In this document: in pieces, positions 51,357-60,556 of the stretch | Numbering within the stretch: position 1 is the first letter of the stretch | Layout: each line of letters opens with the position of its first letter | DNA from: Oscillospiraceae bacterium | GTDB lineage: Bacteria > Bacillota > Clostridia > Oscillospirales > Ruminococcaceae | Direction: 5' to 3' | Assembly: GCA_902363145.1 (NCBI GenBank) | Contig: CABIZB010000001.1 | Coordinates: forward strand, 62,001 to 126,000 | Length of the DNA: 64,000 nucleotides | Made by a program: the position numbers and the translations under genes | The notes under the pieces: model-generated | Database searches by the model: none | The model's input: only the letters and a program-made list of their open reading frames with translations | What the model was told of the DNA's origin: nothing

Positions 51357-52261
51357 CAAAAAAGAAGAAGCCTTCTCCCCAGAAAATACTCAGGCAGATA
51401 TTGCTGGTGCTCATGACCATATTTGCCGCTGTTGCCGCAGTGATATTTTTGCTGCCCACTGTGCTTACCATCACAAACTCATTTATGTCCCAGACGGAGA
51501 TAAACGCAAACTACGGCGTTGTCTTTAACTCCGTTACCGACAGCAAGACCTTTATCTCAAAGACCGTCAATCTGAAATTTATTCCCGACATAGTAAGCTT
51601 CAGCCAGTATTTCTCGGTGCTGTTCAAGACTCCCGATTATCTGCTGAAATTCTGGAACTCAGCAATACTTACAGTGCCCATCGTAATATTCCAGACGGTG
51701 GTGGCGCTCTTTGCTTCCTACGGCTTTTCAAGGCTCACGGGAAAGCTTAAAGAGATAATATTCTTTGTCTATATCATACTTATGCTCATGCCCTATCAGG
51801 TAACGCTGGTTCCAAACTATCTTGTGTCCGAAAAGCTGGGCATTCTCGATACCAGATGGGCGATAATCCTCCCCGGAATTTTCTCGCCCTTTGCGGTGTT
51901 CCTGCTAACAAAGGCAATGAAGCGTATCCCAAAGACATATTTTGAAGCAGCTATGCTGGACGGAGCCAACGAGTTCCAGATATTCACGAGCATCTGCTAC
52001 CCCATGGTAAGAAGCGCAGTTTTCTCCGTGCTCATGCTGGTGTTCATTGACTACTGGAACATGGTCGAGCAGCCTCTTATACTGCTTTCGGACGAAAGTA
52101 TGCACCCGCTGTCGGTTTTCCTGTCAAAGATAAACTCGGGCGATACGGGACTTGCATTTGCGGTGGCAGTTATCTACATGATGCCGTCGCTGCTCATGTT
52201 CCTGTACGGTGAGGATTACCTGGTTGAGGGAATCACCTACTCAGGCGGAATTAAGGGCTGA
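51353..52261 (+). CDS. CUT1-type ABC sugar permease (MalG-like)
   Basis: The 302-residue permease has an N-terminal membrane helix, an enlarged extracytoplasmic segment (about residues 45-95) and five further helices, with the coupling EAA loop FEAAMLDGANEFQIFTSICYPMV. It pairs with the upstream MalF-like permease. The extended outside loop after TM1 is longer than usual in MalG and might contact the HlyD-like adaptor encoded next, 29 bases downstream. Confidence 0.9.
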   Translation: MTKKKKPSPQKILRQILLVLMTIFAAVAAVIFLLPTVLTITNSFMSQTEINANYGVVFNSVTDSKTFISKTVNLKFIPDIVSFSQYFSVLFKTPDYLLKFWNSAILTVPIVIFQTVVALFASYGFSRLTGKLKEIIFFVYIILMLMPYQVTLVPNYLVSEKLGILDTRWAIILPGIFSPFAVFLLTKAMKRIPKTYFEAAMLDGANEFQIFTSICYPMVRSAVFSVLMLVFIDYWNMVEQPLILLSDESMHPLSVFLSKINSGDTGLAFAVAVIYMMPSLLMFLYGEDYLVEGITYSGGIKG

Positions 52262-52290
52262 TCTATTACACGAAAGGAATGATCATAAAG

Positions 52291-54225
52291 ATGAATAATG
52301 AAAACAGATCTCCGAGAAAGGAAGTCATCAAGAACATTGCCATTGTTTTTCTGGCAGTTCTGCTGGTGCTTACATTCTTCTCAAATACTTTTATGAATTA
52401 CACTCTGCCGCAGGTATCTGCCGTTTATGTCAGTCAGGGTACTATCTCCGAGCAGATAAGAGGCAGCGGAACTGTTGAGGCTGCCGAGAGCTACGAGGTA
52501 AAATTCGACCAGACAAGAACTATCAAGAGCGTTGCCGTAAAGACAGGTCAGACCATAAATGCAGGCGATACCCTGTTTGAGCTGGAGGACTCCGACTCCG
52601 ACGAGCTTACTCAGGCTCAGAAGGATCTGGAGGACAAGGAGCTTGATTACAAAAAGGCAGTTCTTGCCCAGTCCGACAGCTCCAAGTATCAGTCCGATTA
52701 TCTGGAGATACAGAAAGCCGAAAAGGAACTTTCCGAGCTTCAGGCAAAGTATCAGGCTGCACTTGCAGGCACTGACCCCCTTTCCTCCGCACTCAACGAT
52801 TATAATTCCCTGAAAAGCAGATCGGATAAGCTCACCAAGGAAAAGGAAGACCTTAACAATCAGCTCAGCGCCGTAAATGCGGATACATCCGATGATATGA
52901 TAAACCTTACAGGTGCGTATTACGACACCCTCAGAGCTGACAAGGACCGTGTTACCGAGCTTGAAAAAAAGGTCGAGACAGCTCAGGCCGATTATGACGA
53001 GCTGAGCAAGGACGTTGGCGCAGATACCGACTATGCTTCCAAGATCGAGGAGACAAGAAAGTCTATCGAGTCCGCAACAGTTGAGCTTAATCAGCTTTAT
53101 ATCTCCCTGTACAACGCAAAGGCTGATGATGATACCACATCTATCTCAGCTTCCATCGCAACAAAGTCGCTGGAGATAGACCAGCTCCAGAGAGACCTTT
53201 CCAATTATCTTGCAAAATCCACTACCAGCGGAGTTCTCAAAACAAAGCTGAAAAATGCTGAAAGCACACTCAATAAGGCAAAGAAGAACCTGAACAGCGC
53301 CAAGGACACCCTGAGCAACGATGTTCGTTCCATAAAGCTTGAAATAAAGGCAAAGCTCGACAAGGTAACAGCAGAGCTGGACGATGTTACATTAAAGCTC
53401 ACCAACGCAGGCACTGCAAAGGACGATGCCACCGCAGCAGGATATCTTTCCGCTTCACAGCTGGAGCTTAAAATATCCGAGCAGAAGGACACCGTTGATA
53501 ACCTTTATGCAGCACTTGAAATAAAGAAGCAGACCGACAGCGTTACCAACGAAAGCAATCAGCTTGACCTTGAAGCAAAGAAAAAGGACATCGAAAGACA
53601 GAAGGAAAAGGTCGAAAAGCTTAAGAGCGAGGCATTTGACGCAGTCGTTACCGCAAAAATGGGCGGTACTGTTGAAAGCGTTTCCGTTACAGCAGGCAGC
53701 GAGGTTGCTGCGGGCACAGTGGCAGCAGTAATCAGCGTGTCCGACCTTGGCTACACCGTTTCCTTCTCCGTAAAGAATGACCAGGCTAAGAAGGTCAAGG
53801 TTGGCGACAAGGCAGAGATAACAAGCTGGTACTGGGGCGACAGCTTCTCTGCAACACTCAGCGAGGTAAAGACCGATACTGCAAATCCTCAGACACAGAA
53901 AACTCTCGTATTCAACGTTACAGGCTCCGATATATCCACAGGTCAGACCATTACCCTTTCCATGGGCAGCAAGGGTCAGCCTTATTCCGCAGTTGTTCCC
54001 AACGCAGCGGTAAGAGAGGACTCCAACGGCAAGTTCGTCCTCGTTATGGAAGCAAAGAGCAGCCCTCTCGGCAACCGCTACAAGGCTGTGAGATATGACA
54101 TCGAAGTCCTTGCAAAGGACGACAACAACACCGCTGTAAACGGTCTTATGGGAAGCGAGTACGTTATCACCACATCTACCAAGCCCATTCAGGCAGGCGA
54201 TCAGGTTCGTCCCGCCGAGAGCTGA
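52291..54225 (+). CDS. HlyD/MacA-like membrane-fusion adaptor with long coiled coils
   Basis: The 644-residue protein has one N-terminal membrane helix (IAIVFLAVLLVLTFF) and a barrel-sandwich half motif (SEQIRGSGTVEAAESYEVKF, TGQTINAGDTLFELED). A long alpha-helical coiled coil follows (about residues 105-455, Lys/Glu/Asp-rich), then the second half motif AKMGGTVESVSVTAGSEVAAGTV and C-terminal beta domains (SWYWGDSFSATLSEV). This is the adaptor fold of MacA/HlyD-type transport. It normally pairs with MacB-type exporters or RND pumps, not with CUT1 permeases. Two ATG starts are possible (52279 and 52291). Confidence 0.88.
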   Translation: MNNENRSPRKEVIKNIAIVFLAVLLVLTFFSNTFMNYTLPQVSAVYVSQGTISEQIRGSGTVEAAESYEVKFDQTRTIKSVAVKTGQTINAGDTLFELEDSDSDELTQAQKDLEDKELDYKKAVLAQSDSSKYQSDYLEIQKAEKELSELQAKYQAALAGTDPLSSALNDYNSLKSRSDKLTKEKEDLNNQLSAVNADTSDDMINLTGAYYDTLRADKDRVTELEKKVETAQADYDELSKDVGADTDYASKIEETRKSIESATVELNQLYISLYNAKADDDTTSISASIATKSLEIDQLQRDLSNYLAKSTTSGVLKTKLKNAESTLNKAKKNLNSAKDTLSNDVRSIKLEIKAKLDKVTAELDDVTLKLTNAGTAKDDATAAGYLSASQLELKISEQKDTVDNLYAALEIKKQTDSVTNESNQLDLEAKKKDIERQKEKVEKLKSEAFDAVVTAKMGGTVESVSVTAGSEVAAGTVAAVISVSDLGYTVSFSVKNDQAKKVKVGDKAEITSWYWGDSFSATLSEVKTDTANPQTQKTLVFNVTGSDISTGQTITLSMGSKGQPYSAVVPNAAVREDSNGKFVLVMEAKSSPLGNRYKAVRYDIEVLAKDDNNTAVNGLMGSEYVITTSTKPIQAGDQVRPAES

Positions 54226-54239
54226 TCGGGGTGACGTGA

Positions 54240-55316
54240 ATGAGCAGACTGAAAAAATTCAATATAATTCTGCTGATAATAAACGCCGTTCTTCTGTCGG
54301 TATTCGGGATAATTTACCTGCGGATATCATCGCTTTCAAGGGATTATTCATCTGACAAGGCAAAGGAAATGTGGGATAACGACAAGTATAAATACTCCCA
54401 GATATCACTTTATGTGTCTCCCTCCAATGGATTTGACATGATGGGGATATACTCCATGAGGAAAAGCGTCGAGGAAAAGCTGAAAGAAAGCTCCGTCCTT
54501 GATGCGGAGGATAATCCCGAGGGCAGGCTTTGGATAGACTGTGCCTCAGGCGATTCCACACTTACCCTTGCAGGAAAAATGGGCAGCTGCGATGTTGCCG
54601 TAACAGGCACGGTGGGGGACTACTTCATCTTCCACCCGGAGGACATAATGTACGGCAGCTATTACACATCGGAGGACATCAACCTTGACAGGATAATCCT
54701 TGATAAGCAGTGCTCATGGCAGCTGTTCGGCTCCATGGACACCGTGGGAATGCCGCTGGAAATAAACAACAAGGTGTTTTACGTGGCGGCTGTTGTGGAG
54801 TCACCCGATAATGAGGTTGATAAGACCGCATACGGCACAAAGCCCAGAGTGTATATGCCCTATGAATCGTTAAAGCAGCTGAACGACAGCTTTGTGCTCA
54901 CATCATATGAGGTGTGCCTGCCAAATATCGTCAAGGATTACGCTTACGGGGTCATGAAGGATATAAACACCGCCCCCGAGGATTCAAGCGTTCTCATCGA
55001 CCAGACTGGCAGATTCGGTCTCCTGAAGCTTTTCACAGGCTTCAGGGAGATACGTGAGAGCGTTATGGTAATGACGAATATCAGCTATCCATGGTACGAG
55101 AACCGCACACGCAGCGCCGAGATAATCGGAAAGATACTTGCAGGCCCGTCAATATATCTGCTGATAATCCCCGCAATATCGCTGGTTTACGGACTGTTTA
55201 TGCTGGCAAAGCTGGCAGGCAGGGGCGGCAGAGCCGTCAAGGAGCACATTGACGCACGTTATCAGAAGAAGATATCGGAGGAGTATTACAAAAAGCACTC
55301 CGATGAAAAGCCATAA
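54240..55316 (+). CDS. MacB periplasmic-core-like membrane protein
   Basis: The 358-residue protein has an N-terminal membrane helix (IILLIINAVLLSVFGIIYL), a large extracytoplasmic domain (about 30-285) and a second hydrophobic segment (ILAGPSIYLLIIPAISLVYGLFML, about 300-324), with a basic tail. The domain holds segments like TVGDYFIFHPED and NNKVFYVAAVVESP that recall the MacB periplasmic core domain. It lacks the usual extra FtsX helices of a full MacB permease. It lies 14 bases after the adaptor and completes the four-gene unit. Confidence 0.65.
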   Translation: MSRLKKFNIILLIINAVLLSVFGIIYLRISSLSRDYSSDKAKEMWDNDKYKYSQISLYVSPSNGFDMMGIYSMRKSVEEKLKESSVLDAEDNPEGRLWIDCASGDSTLTLAGKMGSCDVAVTGTVGDYFIFHPEDIMYGSYYTSEDINLDRIILDKQCSWQLFGSMDTVGMPLEINNKVFYVAAVVESPDNEVDKTAYGTKPRVYMPYESLKQLNDSFVLTSYEVCLPNIVKDYAYGVMKDINTAPEDSSVLIDQTGRFGLLKLFTGFREIRESVMVMTNISYPWYENRTRSAEIIGKILAGPSIYLLIIPAISLVYGLFMLAKLAGRGGRAVKEHIDARYQKKISEEYYKKHSDEKP

Positions 55317-55326
55317 AGGAGCAGAT

Positions 55327-56049
55327 ATGGACGTTTCATGGAATCCATGGCACGGCTGCAAAAAGATAAGCGAGGGCTGCCGCCACTGCTACGTGTATCG
55401 CACAGACGAGAAACACGGCAGGGACGGCAGCCTGCTGTCATATAACAAGGATTTTGACCTGCCCGTGCGCAGGAAAAAGAACGGTGAATATAAGGTGCTC
55501 TCGGGAGCAGTGCTTTTCACCTGCTTTACCTCCGACTTCCTGCTTGACGAGGCGGACGAAAGGCGGGGTGAGGCATGGCAGTTCATGCGTGAACGCAGCG
55601 ATGTGGACTTTATATTTTTCACCAAGCGTATAACCCGTCTGGCACAATGCCTGCCTGAGGACTGGGGAGAGGGCTACGACAATGTTATAATCGGCTGCAC
55701 CTGCGAAAATCAAAAGCGTGCCGATGAACGGCTGCCGGTGTTCCTGAGCCTGCCAATAAAGCACAGGCTCATAGTATGCGAACCTCTGCTGGAGAGCATA
55801 GACCTGAGCGCATATCTTGATCCCAAACGGATAGAAAGCGTGTCCGCAGGCGGAGAATCGGGCAATGAAGCAAGGATATGCAGCTATGACTGGATACTTT
55901 CATTGCGCTGCCAGTGCGTTGACGCAGGGGTCAGCTTCACATTCCACCAGACAGGGGCGAGATTCCTCAAAGACGGCAGGATTTACCGTATCAAGCGCCC
56001 TTATCAGAAATCGCAGGCAAGAAAAGCGGATATTGACTATACGCCGTGA
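55327..56049 (+). CDS. DUF5131 / phage Gp37-Gp68-type protein
   Basis: The 240-residue protein begins SWNPWHGCKKISEGCRHCYV, a Cys-Xaa-rich motif typical of this family and likely to bind an Fe-S or metal centre. It continues FFTKRITRLAQCLPEDWGEG and GGESGNEARICSYDWI, both family hallmarks. The proteins are radical-SAM-like in fold prediction, but the reaction is unknown. ATG 55327 follows AAAGGAG; a longer frame to 55249 is unlikely. It may be cotranscribed with the preceding transporter genes. Confidence 0.85.
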   Translation: MDVSWNPWHGCKKISEGCRHCYVYRTDEKHGRDGSLLSYNKDFDLPVRRKKNGEYKVLSGAVLFTCFTSDFLLDEADERRGEAWQFMRERSDVDFIFFTKRITRLAQCLPEDWGEGYDNVIIGCTCENQKRADERLPVFLSLPIKHRLIVCEPLLESIDLSAYLDPKRIESVSAGGESGNEARICSYDWILSLRCQCVDAGVSFTFHQTGARFLKDGRIYRIKRPYQKSQARKADIDYTP

Positions 56050-56080
56050 CATTTTAAATCTTAAATTTCTGTAAAAGCTA

Positions 56081-56108
56081 TTGCATTTTCAGTTGGAATT
56101 GGTATAAT
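56081..56108 (+). promoter_or_regulatory. Promoter of yajC
   Basis: TTGCAT (56081-56086), 16 bases, TATAAT (56103-56108). Confidence 0.6.
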
Positions 56109-56159
56109 AAATAGTATATAGTTTTATTCTGGTAAAATAAGAAAGGAAAGATAACTTTA

Positions 56160-56528
56160 ATGCTCAACACATATTTTTCAGTTCTGGCAGCTGCAACAGC
56201 AAATACAGCTGATTCACAGGCAGCAGCAACTTCTCAGCTGGTATCCTCCATTGTAATGCTCGTCGTTATCATGGCGATCTTCTACTTTATGCTTATCCGT
56301 CCCCAGAAGAAGAAGGACAAGGAGCAGAAGCAGATGAGAGATTCTCTCCAGGTGGGAGATCAGGTAACAACCATCGGCGGCATAGTTGGATTTATCGTTC
56401 GTAAGAATGACGATACCGTTGTTATCGAAACAGGCGGCGACAGAAGCAAGATCATCGTTAAGACATGGGCTATCTCCGAGAATCAGACCCAGCACGATGA
56501 GCAGGACGAGCTTGGAAAGAAAAAGTAA
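56160..56528 (+). CDS. yajC: Preprotein translocase subunit YajC
   Basis: The 122-residue protein has one membrane helix (SSIVMLVVIMAIFYFMLIRPQ) followed by basic QKKKDKEQKQM and the GDQVTTIGGIVGFIVRKNDDTVVIET domain, the YajC signature. It assists the SecDF-SecYEG complex at the membrane. It lies far from the SCIFF locus and no secD or secF follows it in this window, unlike many clostridia. A terminator at 56533 makes it monocistronic. Confidence 0.95.
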   Translation: MLNTYFSVLAAATANTADSQAAATSQLVSSIVMLVVIMAIFYFMLIRPQKKKDKEQKQMRDSLQVGDQVTTIGGIVGFIVRKNDDTVVIETGGDRSKIIVKTWAISENQTQHDEQDELGKKK

Positions 56529-56532
56529 GAGT

Positions 56533-56563
56533 AAAAAAGCAGCGTTTGAGCGCTGCTTTTTTT
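56533..56563 (+). terminator. Terminator of yajC
   Basis: Perfect 12-bp stem AAAAAAGCAGCG with CGCTGCTTTTTT, followed by T. Confidence 0.9.
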
Positions 56564-56620
56564 GTGCGGGTACGGACAAATTAACCGTTCACTTTCATAT
56601 TCCCAAACCTCAATATAATA

Positions 56621-56656
56621 ATAAAAAATGTCCTGCAGAAAATCCGCAGGACATTT
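56621..56656 (-). terminator. Terminator of the epimerase gene
   Basis: On the minus strand AAATGTCCTGC pairs with GCAGGACATTT and is followed by a T run. Confidence 0.8.
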
Positions 56657-56669
56657 AAATTTATACGTG

Positions 56670-57626
56670 TTACTTAGTGTTTGAAAGCTTCCAGCGGAAT
56701 GTGGCGATTCGCTGTGCCTTGGTGTTATCATAGGAAATGTTGCTGCACGCAACGCTCAGATCATTGTACCTGTAATCGGTACGTGATTCCTTTGAGCCGA
56801 ATATTGCGGTAACTCCGCCCTTGGCAGCGTCGCTTCCGTAGTTTCTGGACATTACTGCACCGATCTTGTGATCGTTTCTCAGCAGCTCAATGATGTCCTT
56901 TGCAGCAATGGGCTTGGTGTCGCATACGTTGTAAATACCCTGATATGTAATAGTGTCGGGGCAGGTAAGTATGCCGTATATGAAATCCACAAGATTGTAA
57001 AGACAGGTGAAAGTGTATCCGTAATCGCCGTAGCCGCCGTAAACGAACGCACAGCCGGTCTTTGCATCATATACCTTTGCTTTCAGATTTTCGGTGAAAT
57101 CCTTGGTGTAAATGGGGCATATGCGCATGATAACGCCCTTTGTGCCAGTGGATTTCTTGAGAGCATTTACAAGAGCCTTTTCAGAGTCGGCCTTGAGCTT
57201 TGCATATATGGAGGACGGCCTTTCGGCAGCTGCCTCACGTATAGGCTCTCTTGTACGCTGAGGCGCATAGATCTGGTGTGTACTGAGCATAAGTATGTCA
57301 GCCACTCCAGCAGCTTCTGCAGCCTTGTAAAGATATTTATCCACAGCGGCGCTGGTTTTTTCCTCATCGGAGGACAGAACGTCCGGGAAGTCGTTATCAA
57401 CTGTGCATGCAAGGTGGATAAGCATATCTATCTTGCTGCCGTTCAGAACGCCTGTTATTTTTTCCTTGTCGGTAATATTGCACTGAACGAAGCTGAAATT
57501 GTCATTATCTTCAAAAGGAGCGGGAGCTGTATCGGTTCCTATAACGTTATAGCCTTTCTGCAGGAGCATTTCCACAACAGCCTTTCCTATCATTCCCGCA
57601 GCGCCGGTTACAAATATAGTTTTCAT
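56670..57626 (-). CDS. NAD-dependent epimerase/dehydratase (extended SDR)
   Basis: The 318-residue protein has the Rossmann NAD motif VTGAAGMIGKAVVE, STHQIY as the catalytic Ser region, and the Tyr-Xaa3-Lys pair in SSIYAKLKAD. It belongs to nucleotide-sugar or sugar-modifying extended SDRs. The substrate is unknown. It starts after a GAGAG-type site at ATG 57626. It is a single-gene unit. Confidence 0.88.
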   Translation of the reverse strand: MKTIFVTGAAGMIGKAVVEMLLQKGYNVIGTDTAPAPFEDNDNFSFVQCNITDKEKITGVLNGSKIDMLIHLACTVDNDFPDVLSSDEEKTSAAVDKYLYKAAEAAGVADILMLSTHQIYAPQRTREPIREAAAERPSSIYAKLKADSEKALVNALKKSTGTKGVIMRICPIYTKDFTENLKAKVYDAKTGCAFVYGGYGDYGYTFTCLYNLVDFIYGILTCPDTITYQGIYNVCDTKPIAAKDIIELLRNDHKIGAVMSRNYGSDAAKGGVTAIFGSKESRTDYRYNDLSVACSNISYDNTKAQRIATFRWKLSNTK

Positions 57627-57918
57627 AAAATCTCTCCCTTCCGATAAAATGCCGATAAATAGTATATATTTATCTCATTTATTATATTATACCATCTGTA
57701 TCAGAAAAATCAATAAGATTTTGGTTTGTATTTCTTAAATTTATTGGAACATAGCATAAATATTGAGCAATTTCTCTTGAAGAAATTGTAAAAAAGTGAT
57801 ATACTGAATGTTATCACAGCTTGAAGCAATATGGCGCAATAACTTTCACAAATAAAGTTAATCTGCGTACAATATGAGATTAAAAGCTTATTTATAAATG
57901 CAGCATAGGAGTGTTTTT

Positions 57919-58860
57919 ATGCAAAGCCCTTTTAAATATTCTGACACAAATAAGCGCTACCGAACCCAAAGCAGCTACCTTAAACAGAGGTTCGGCTGCA
58001 AGGTGATGAAAATATCCCTCAACTGCGGCTTTACCTGCCCGAATATCGACGGCACAAAGGGCGTTGGCGGCTGCACATACTGCTCTGCGGGCAGCGGGGA
58101 ATTTGCGGGGGACTGTGCACTTTCGGTCACAGAGCAGTTTGAACAGGTCAGGGCTAAAATGAACATGAAATGGCACGAGGGGCTGTATATCCCGTACTTT
58201 CAGGCAAACACCAACACCTATGGCCCTCTTGAAAAGATAAGGGCCATGGTGGAGGAGGCGCTGACCCTTGAAAATGTCTGCGGCATTGCCATTTCCACCC
58301 GTCCCGACTGCATTTCGGACGATGTTCTGGACTATCTTGCCGATGTTAGCAGGCGGACATATCTTACAATCGAACTTGGTTTGCAGACTGTTCACGATAA
58401 AACTGCCGAAAGAATAAACCGCTGTCACACATATTATGATTTTCTGGAATGCTATAAGCGCCTGCGGGACAAGGACATAAACGTCTGCGTGCATCTTATA
58501 AACGGCCTCCCCGGAGAGAACCGTGAGATGATGCTCGAATCGGCTTACGAGATGTCAAAGCTGGAGCTTCATAGCATAAAGCTCCACCTGCTGCACATCA
58601 TCAGGGGCACTGCCATGGCGGAGGAATATCTGAGAGGGGAGTTTGCCGCCCTGACGCTGGAGGAATATGTGGATATCATCTGCGCCCAGCTGGAGCTTTT
58701 GCCCCCTGAGCTTATTATCCAGCGTGTTACGGGCGACGGCGCAAGGGACACTCTGATAGCCCCGCTGTGGAGCCTTAAAAAGTTTGTGGTCATGAACGAG
58801 ATAGACAAAAAGCTTGCCCGTGACGATACCATGCAGGGCAGCAAATACTGCGGAAAATGA
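57919..58860 (+). CDS. TIGR01212-family radical SAM protein
   Basis: The 313-residue protein has the family N-terminus KRYRTQSSYLKQRFGCKVMKISLNCGFTCPN with the Fe-S Cys set (CGFTCPNIDGTKGVGGCTYC), then ISTRPDC, ELGLQTVHDKT and LINGLPGENREMM, as in Elp3-like/YhcC-type radical SAM enzymes. Function is not known; tRNA modification is a guess. ATG 57919 follows AGGAG; the frame extends to 57898 without a ribosome site. Just downstream is a truncated merR. Confidence 0.9.
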   Translation: MQSPFKYSDTNKRYRTQSSYLKQRFGCKVMKISLNCGFTCPNIDGTKGVGGCTYCSAGSGEFAGDCALSVTEQFEQVRAKMNMKWHEGLYIPYFQANTNTYGPLEKIRAMVEEALTLENVCGIAISTRPDCISDDVLDYLADVSRRTYLTIELGLQTVHDKTAERINRCHTYYDFLECYKRLRDKDINVCVHLINGLPGENREMMLESAYEMSKLELHSIKLHLLHIIRGTAMAEEYLRGEFAALTLEEYVDIICAQLELLPPELIIQRVTGDGARDTLIAPLWSLKKFVVMNEIDKKLARDDTMQGSKYCGK

Positions 58861-58885
58861 ACTGAAAAAAATTTTTCAAAACCCC

Positions 58886-58916
58886 TTGACACTGACGCTG
58901 CGTCATAGTATATACT
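58886..58916 (+). promoter_or_regulatory. MerR-type promoter and operator
   Basis: TTGACA (58886-58891) and TATACT (58911-58916) are 19 bases apart, the long spacing typical of MerR-activated promoters. A perfect dyad TGACGC-T-GCGTCA (58893-58905) lies in the spacer as operator. Confidence 0.8.
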
Positions 58917-58946
58917 GAGTTTACGGAGACAGGAAAGGAGATACTC

Positions 58947-59054
58947 ATGTATAAGATCAGTGAATTTGCAAAGCTTACAGGTGTCAGTGTGCGCACACTG
59001 CATTATTATGATGAAATAGGGCTGCTAAGCAGAACAATTCTTGCGGAACATTAA
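58947..59054 (+). pseudogene. Truncated MerR-family regulator
   Basis: A 35-codon frame starts MYKISEFAKLTGVSVRTLHY, continues YDEIGLL and then diverges after codon 27 into an unrelated tail (SRTILAEH) and stop. The DNA-binding wing and helices present are the first quarter of a normal MerR of 110-140 or more residues. AGGAAAGGAG precedes ATG 58947. The break lies near 59025, where base composition drops sharply, so the 3' part has been replaced by an AT-rich island. Confidence 0.82.
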
Positions 59055-59150
59055 AAATATAATAAAACAAGCCGCAATGGATTGAACAAATACGAATATA
59101 ATATTTATATTTGAATTTATATTCGACAATATCTGATTTACATTTTTTAT

Positions 59151-59191
59151 AGCAGGAGCATCACTTTTTATGGTGGTGCTCTTGCTTTTTA
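59151..59191 (+). terminator. Stem-loop terminator without an upstream gene
   Basis: AGCAGGAGCATCAC (59151-59164) pairs with GTGGTGCTCTTGCT and is followed by T5. It terminates no gene in this window, so it is probably the remnant of a lost gene or stops read-through from merR. Confidence 0.6.
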
Positions 59192-59252
59192 TAAACAAAT
59201 ATAGTATATTATATATAAAGATTATCAAAAAGTAATATTGGATGTGATGACT

Positions 59253-59795
59253 ATGTTAGGCTTTTATCTTGCACTAATAGACCAACCAAATGATAAAGAA
59301 AAATTTACGGAAATATACAAAACATACCGTATTCTAATGTACAAAACAGCTATGTCTATAACGCATAATGAAGCGCTTGCCAATGAAACGGTTCAGGACT
59401 GCCTTTTTAAAATTGCTAGGATTATTGCAGATTTTCCTGCTGTAAGAACGAAAAAGGCAAAAGCACTTGTTATAATTATGGTAAGGAATAAAGCTTTGGA
59501 TAATCTTAAGGTGGAGCATATAGATAAGATTGAACCCATAGATGAACAAGAGCCAGTTTCAGATGATATTATAGGTAAGATTCTATCGGATATAGGATAT
59601 AATAGGCTTGTGCAGGAAATATTAAGTCTTGATGTTATATATCGTGATGTGTTGACATTAAAGCTTATATACGAATATAGTATTGATGAAATTTGCTCGT
59701 GGCTTAATATATCTGAAAATACGGCAAAATCACGCATCTATCGTGGAAGAAAAATGCTGAGGGAACGTTTGGGGGGATTTTATAATGAAAAGTGA
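59253..59795 (+). CDS. ECF-type sigma-70 family sigma factor
   Basis: The 180-residue protein has region 2 (KFTEIYKTYRILMYKTAMSITHNEALANETVQDCLFKIAR) and region 4 (EILSLDVIYRDVLTLKLIYEYSIDEICSWLNISENTAKSRIYRGRKML), the standard ECF layout. ATG 59253 follows GGATGTGAT; the frame opens at 59238. The following gene overlaps it by 11 bases and has the layout of a membrane anti-sigma factor, so they probably form a sigma/anti-sigma pair. It likely controls the secreted-protein genes that follow. AT-rich codons set it apart from the host block. Confidence 0.88.
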   Translation: MLGFYLALIDQPNDKEKFTEIYKTYRILMYKTAMSITHNEALANETVQDCLFKIARIIADFPAVRTKKAKALVIIMVRNKALDNLKVEHIDKIEPIDEQEPVSDDIIGKILSDIGYNRLVQEILSLDVIYRDVLTLKLIYEYSIDEICSWLNISENTAKSRIYRGRKMLRERLGGFYNEK

Positions 59796-60483
59796 AACTA
59801 AAGAAAAAATATTTGACTTGATTTTAACTGATGCTCTTATGACTTGTTGGAATATGGAAATACAGGCGCTTGATAACTACCACGAATATGATGACTATAA
59901 ATTTTCTGCCGAATTCGAAAGGAAAAATAAGAAAACGGCAAATTCTATAGGCAGAAGTGATAGAATAAAAAAATGCACATATATTTTTGTAAAATTAGTT
60001 GTGACCACTGCAGCAATAATGGGAGCTGTTTTTGGTGGACTTCTTACTCAGCCTGCTGTTTATGCTGCCGTTCAAAATGTTATACAAACAGTTTTTAAAA
60101 ATTATGACAAATATGATTTTGGGGGTGATGAATTGACAGTTGATAATTTTAATAACAACATTCGTTTAGGATATTTTCCTGAAGGGTATTATTTGACCAA
60201 TGGTGAATACTCAAGAATTTCTGTATCCCTTACCTATATAGATCAAAATGATAATAAAATAATGTTTGATTATGGTATAGCTGATGGGTCAAGCACTATC
60301 TATGATAACGAGCATAATTCATACAGTAAATTTATAGTGAATGATATAGAGTATCATTATTATGAGAGTAAAGATAACGATTTTTATAATACTCTTGTAT
60401 GGTATAAGGATGGATACTCATTTAGCGTACTTGCACATTTGCCTAAAGAAGAATTAGTAAAAATCGCCAAAAATGTAAAATAA
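59785..60483 (+). CDS. Anti-sigma-like membrane protein with DUF4367-type extracellular domain
   Basis: The 232-residue protein has a cytoplasmic N-terminal helix (about residues 1-65), one membrane helix (FVKLVVTTAAIMGAVFGGLL, about 70-90) and an extracellular domain that resembles the DUF4367 fold (NIRLGYFPEGYYLTNGEYSR, FSVLAHLPKEELVKIAKNV). This is the layout of an anti-sigma factor or its sensor. It overlaps the sigma gene by 11 bases. What it senses is unknown. Confidence 0.75.
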   Translation: MKSETKEKIFDLILTDALMTCWNMEIQALDNYHEYDDYKFSAEFERKNKKTANSIGRSDRIKKCTYIFVKLVVTTAAIMGAVFGGLLTQPAVYAAVQNVIQTVFKNYDKYDFGGDELTVDNFNNNIRLGYFPEGYYLTNGEYSRISVSLTYIDQNDNKIMFDYGIADGSSTIYDNEHNSYSKFIVNDIEYHYYESKDNDFYNTLVWYKDGYSFSVLAHLPKEELVKIAKNVK

Positions 60484-60556
60484 ACAATTTTTTTTGCAGC
60501 CTTTTTTATTTTTAAACCGTCTTTTAATATAGATACAGGTAAAAAGGAGGATTTTT

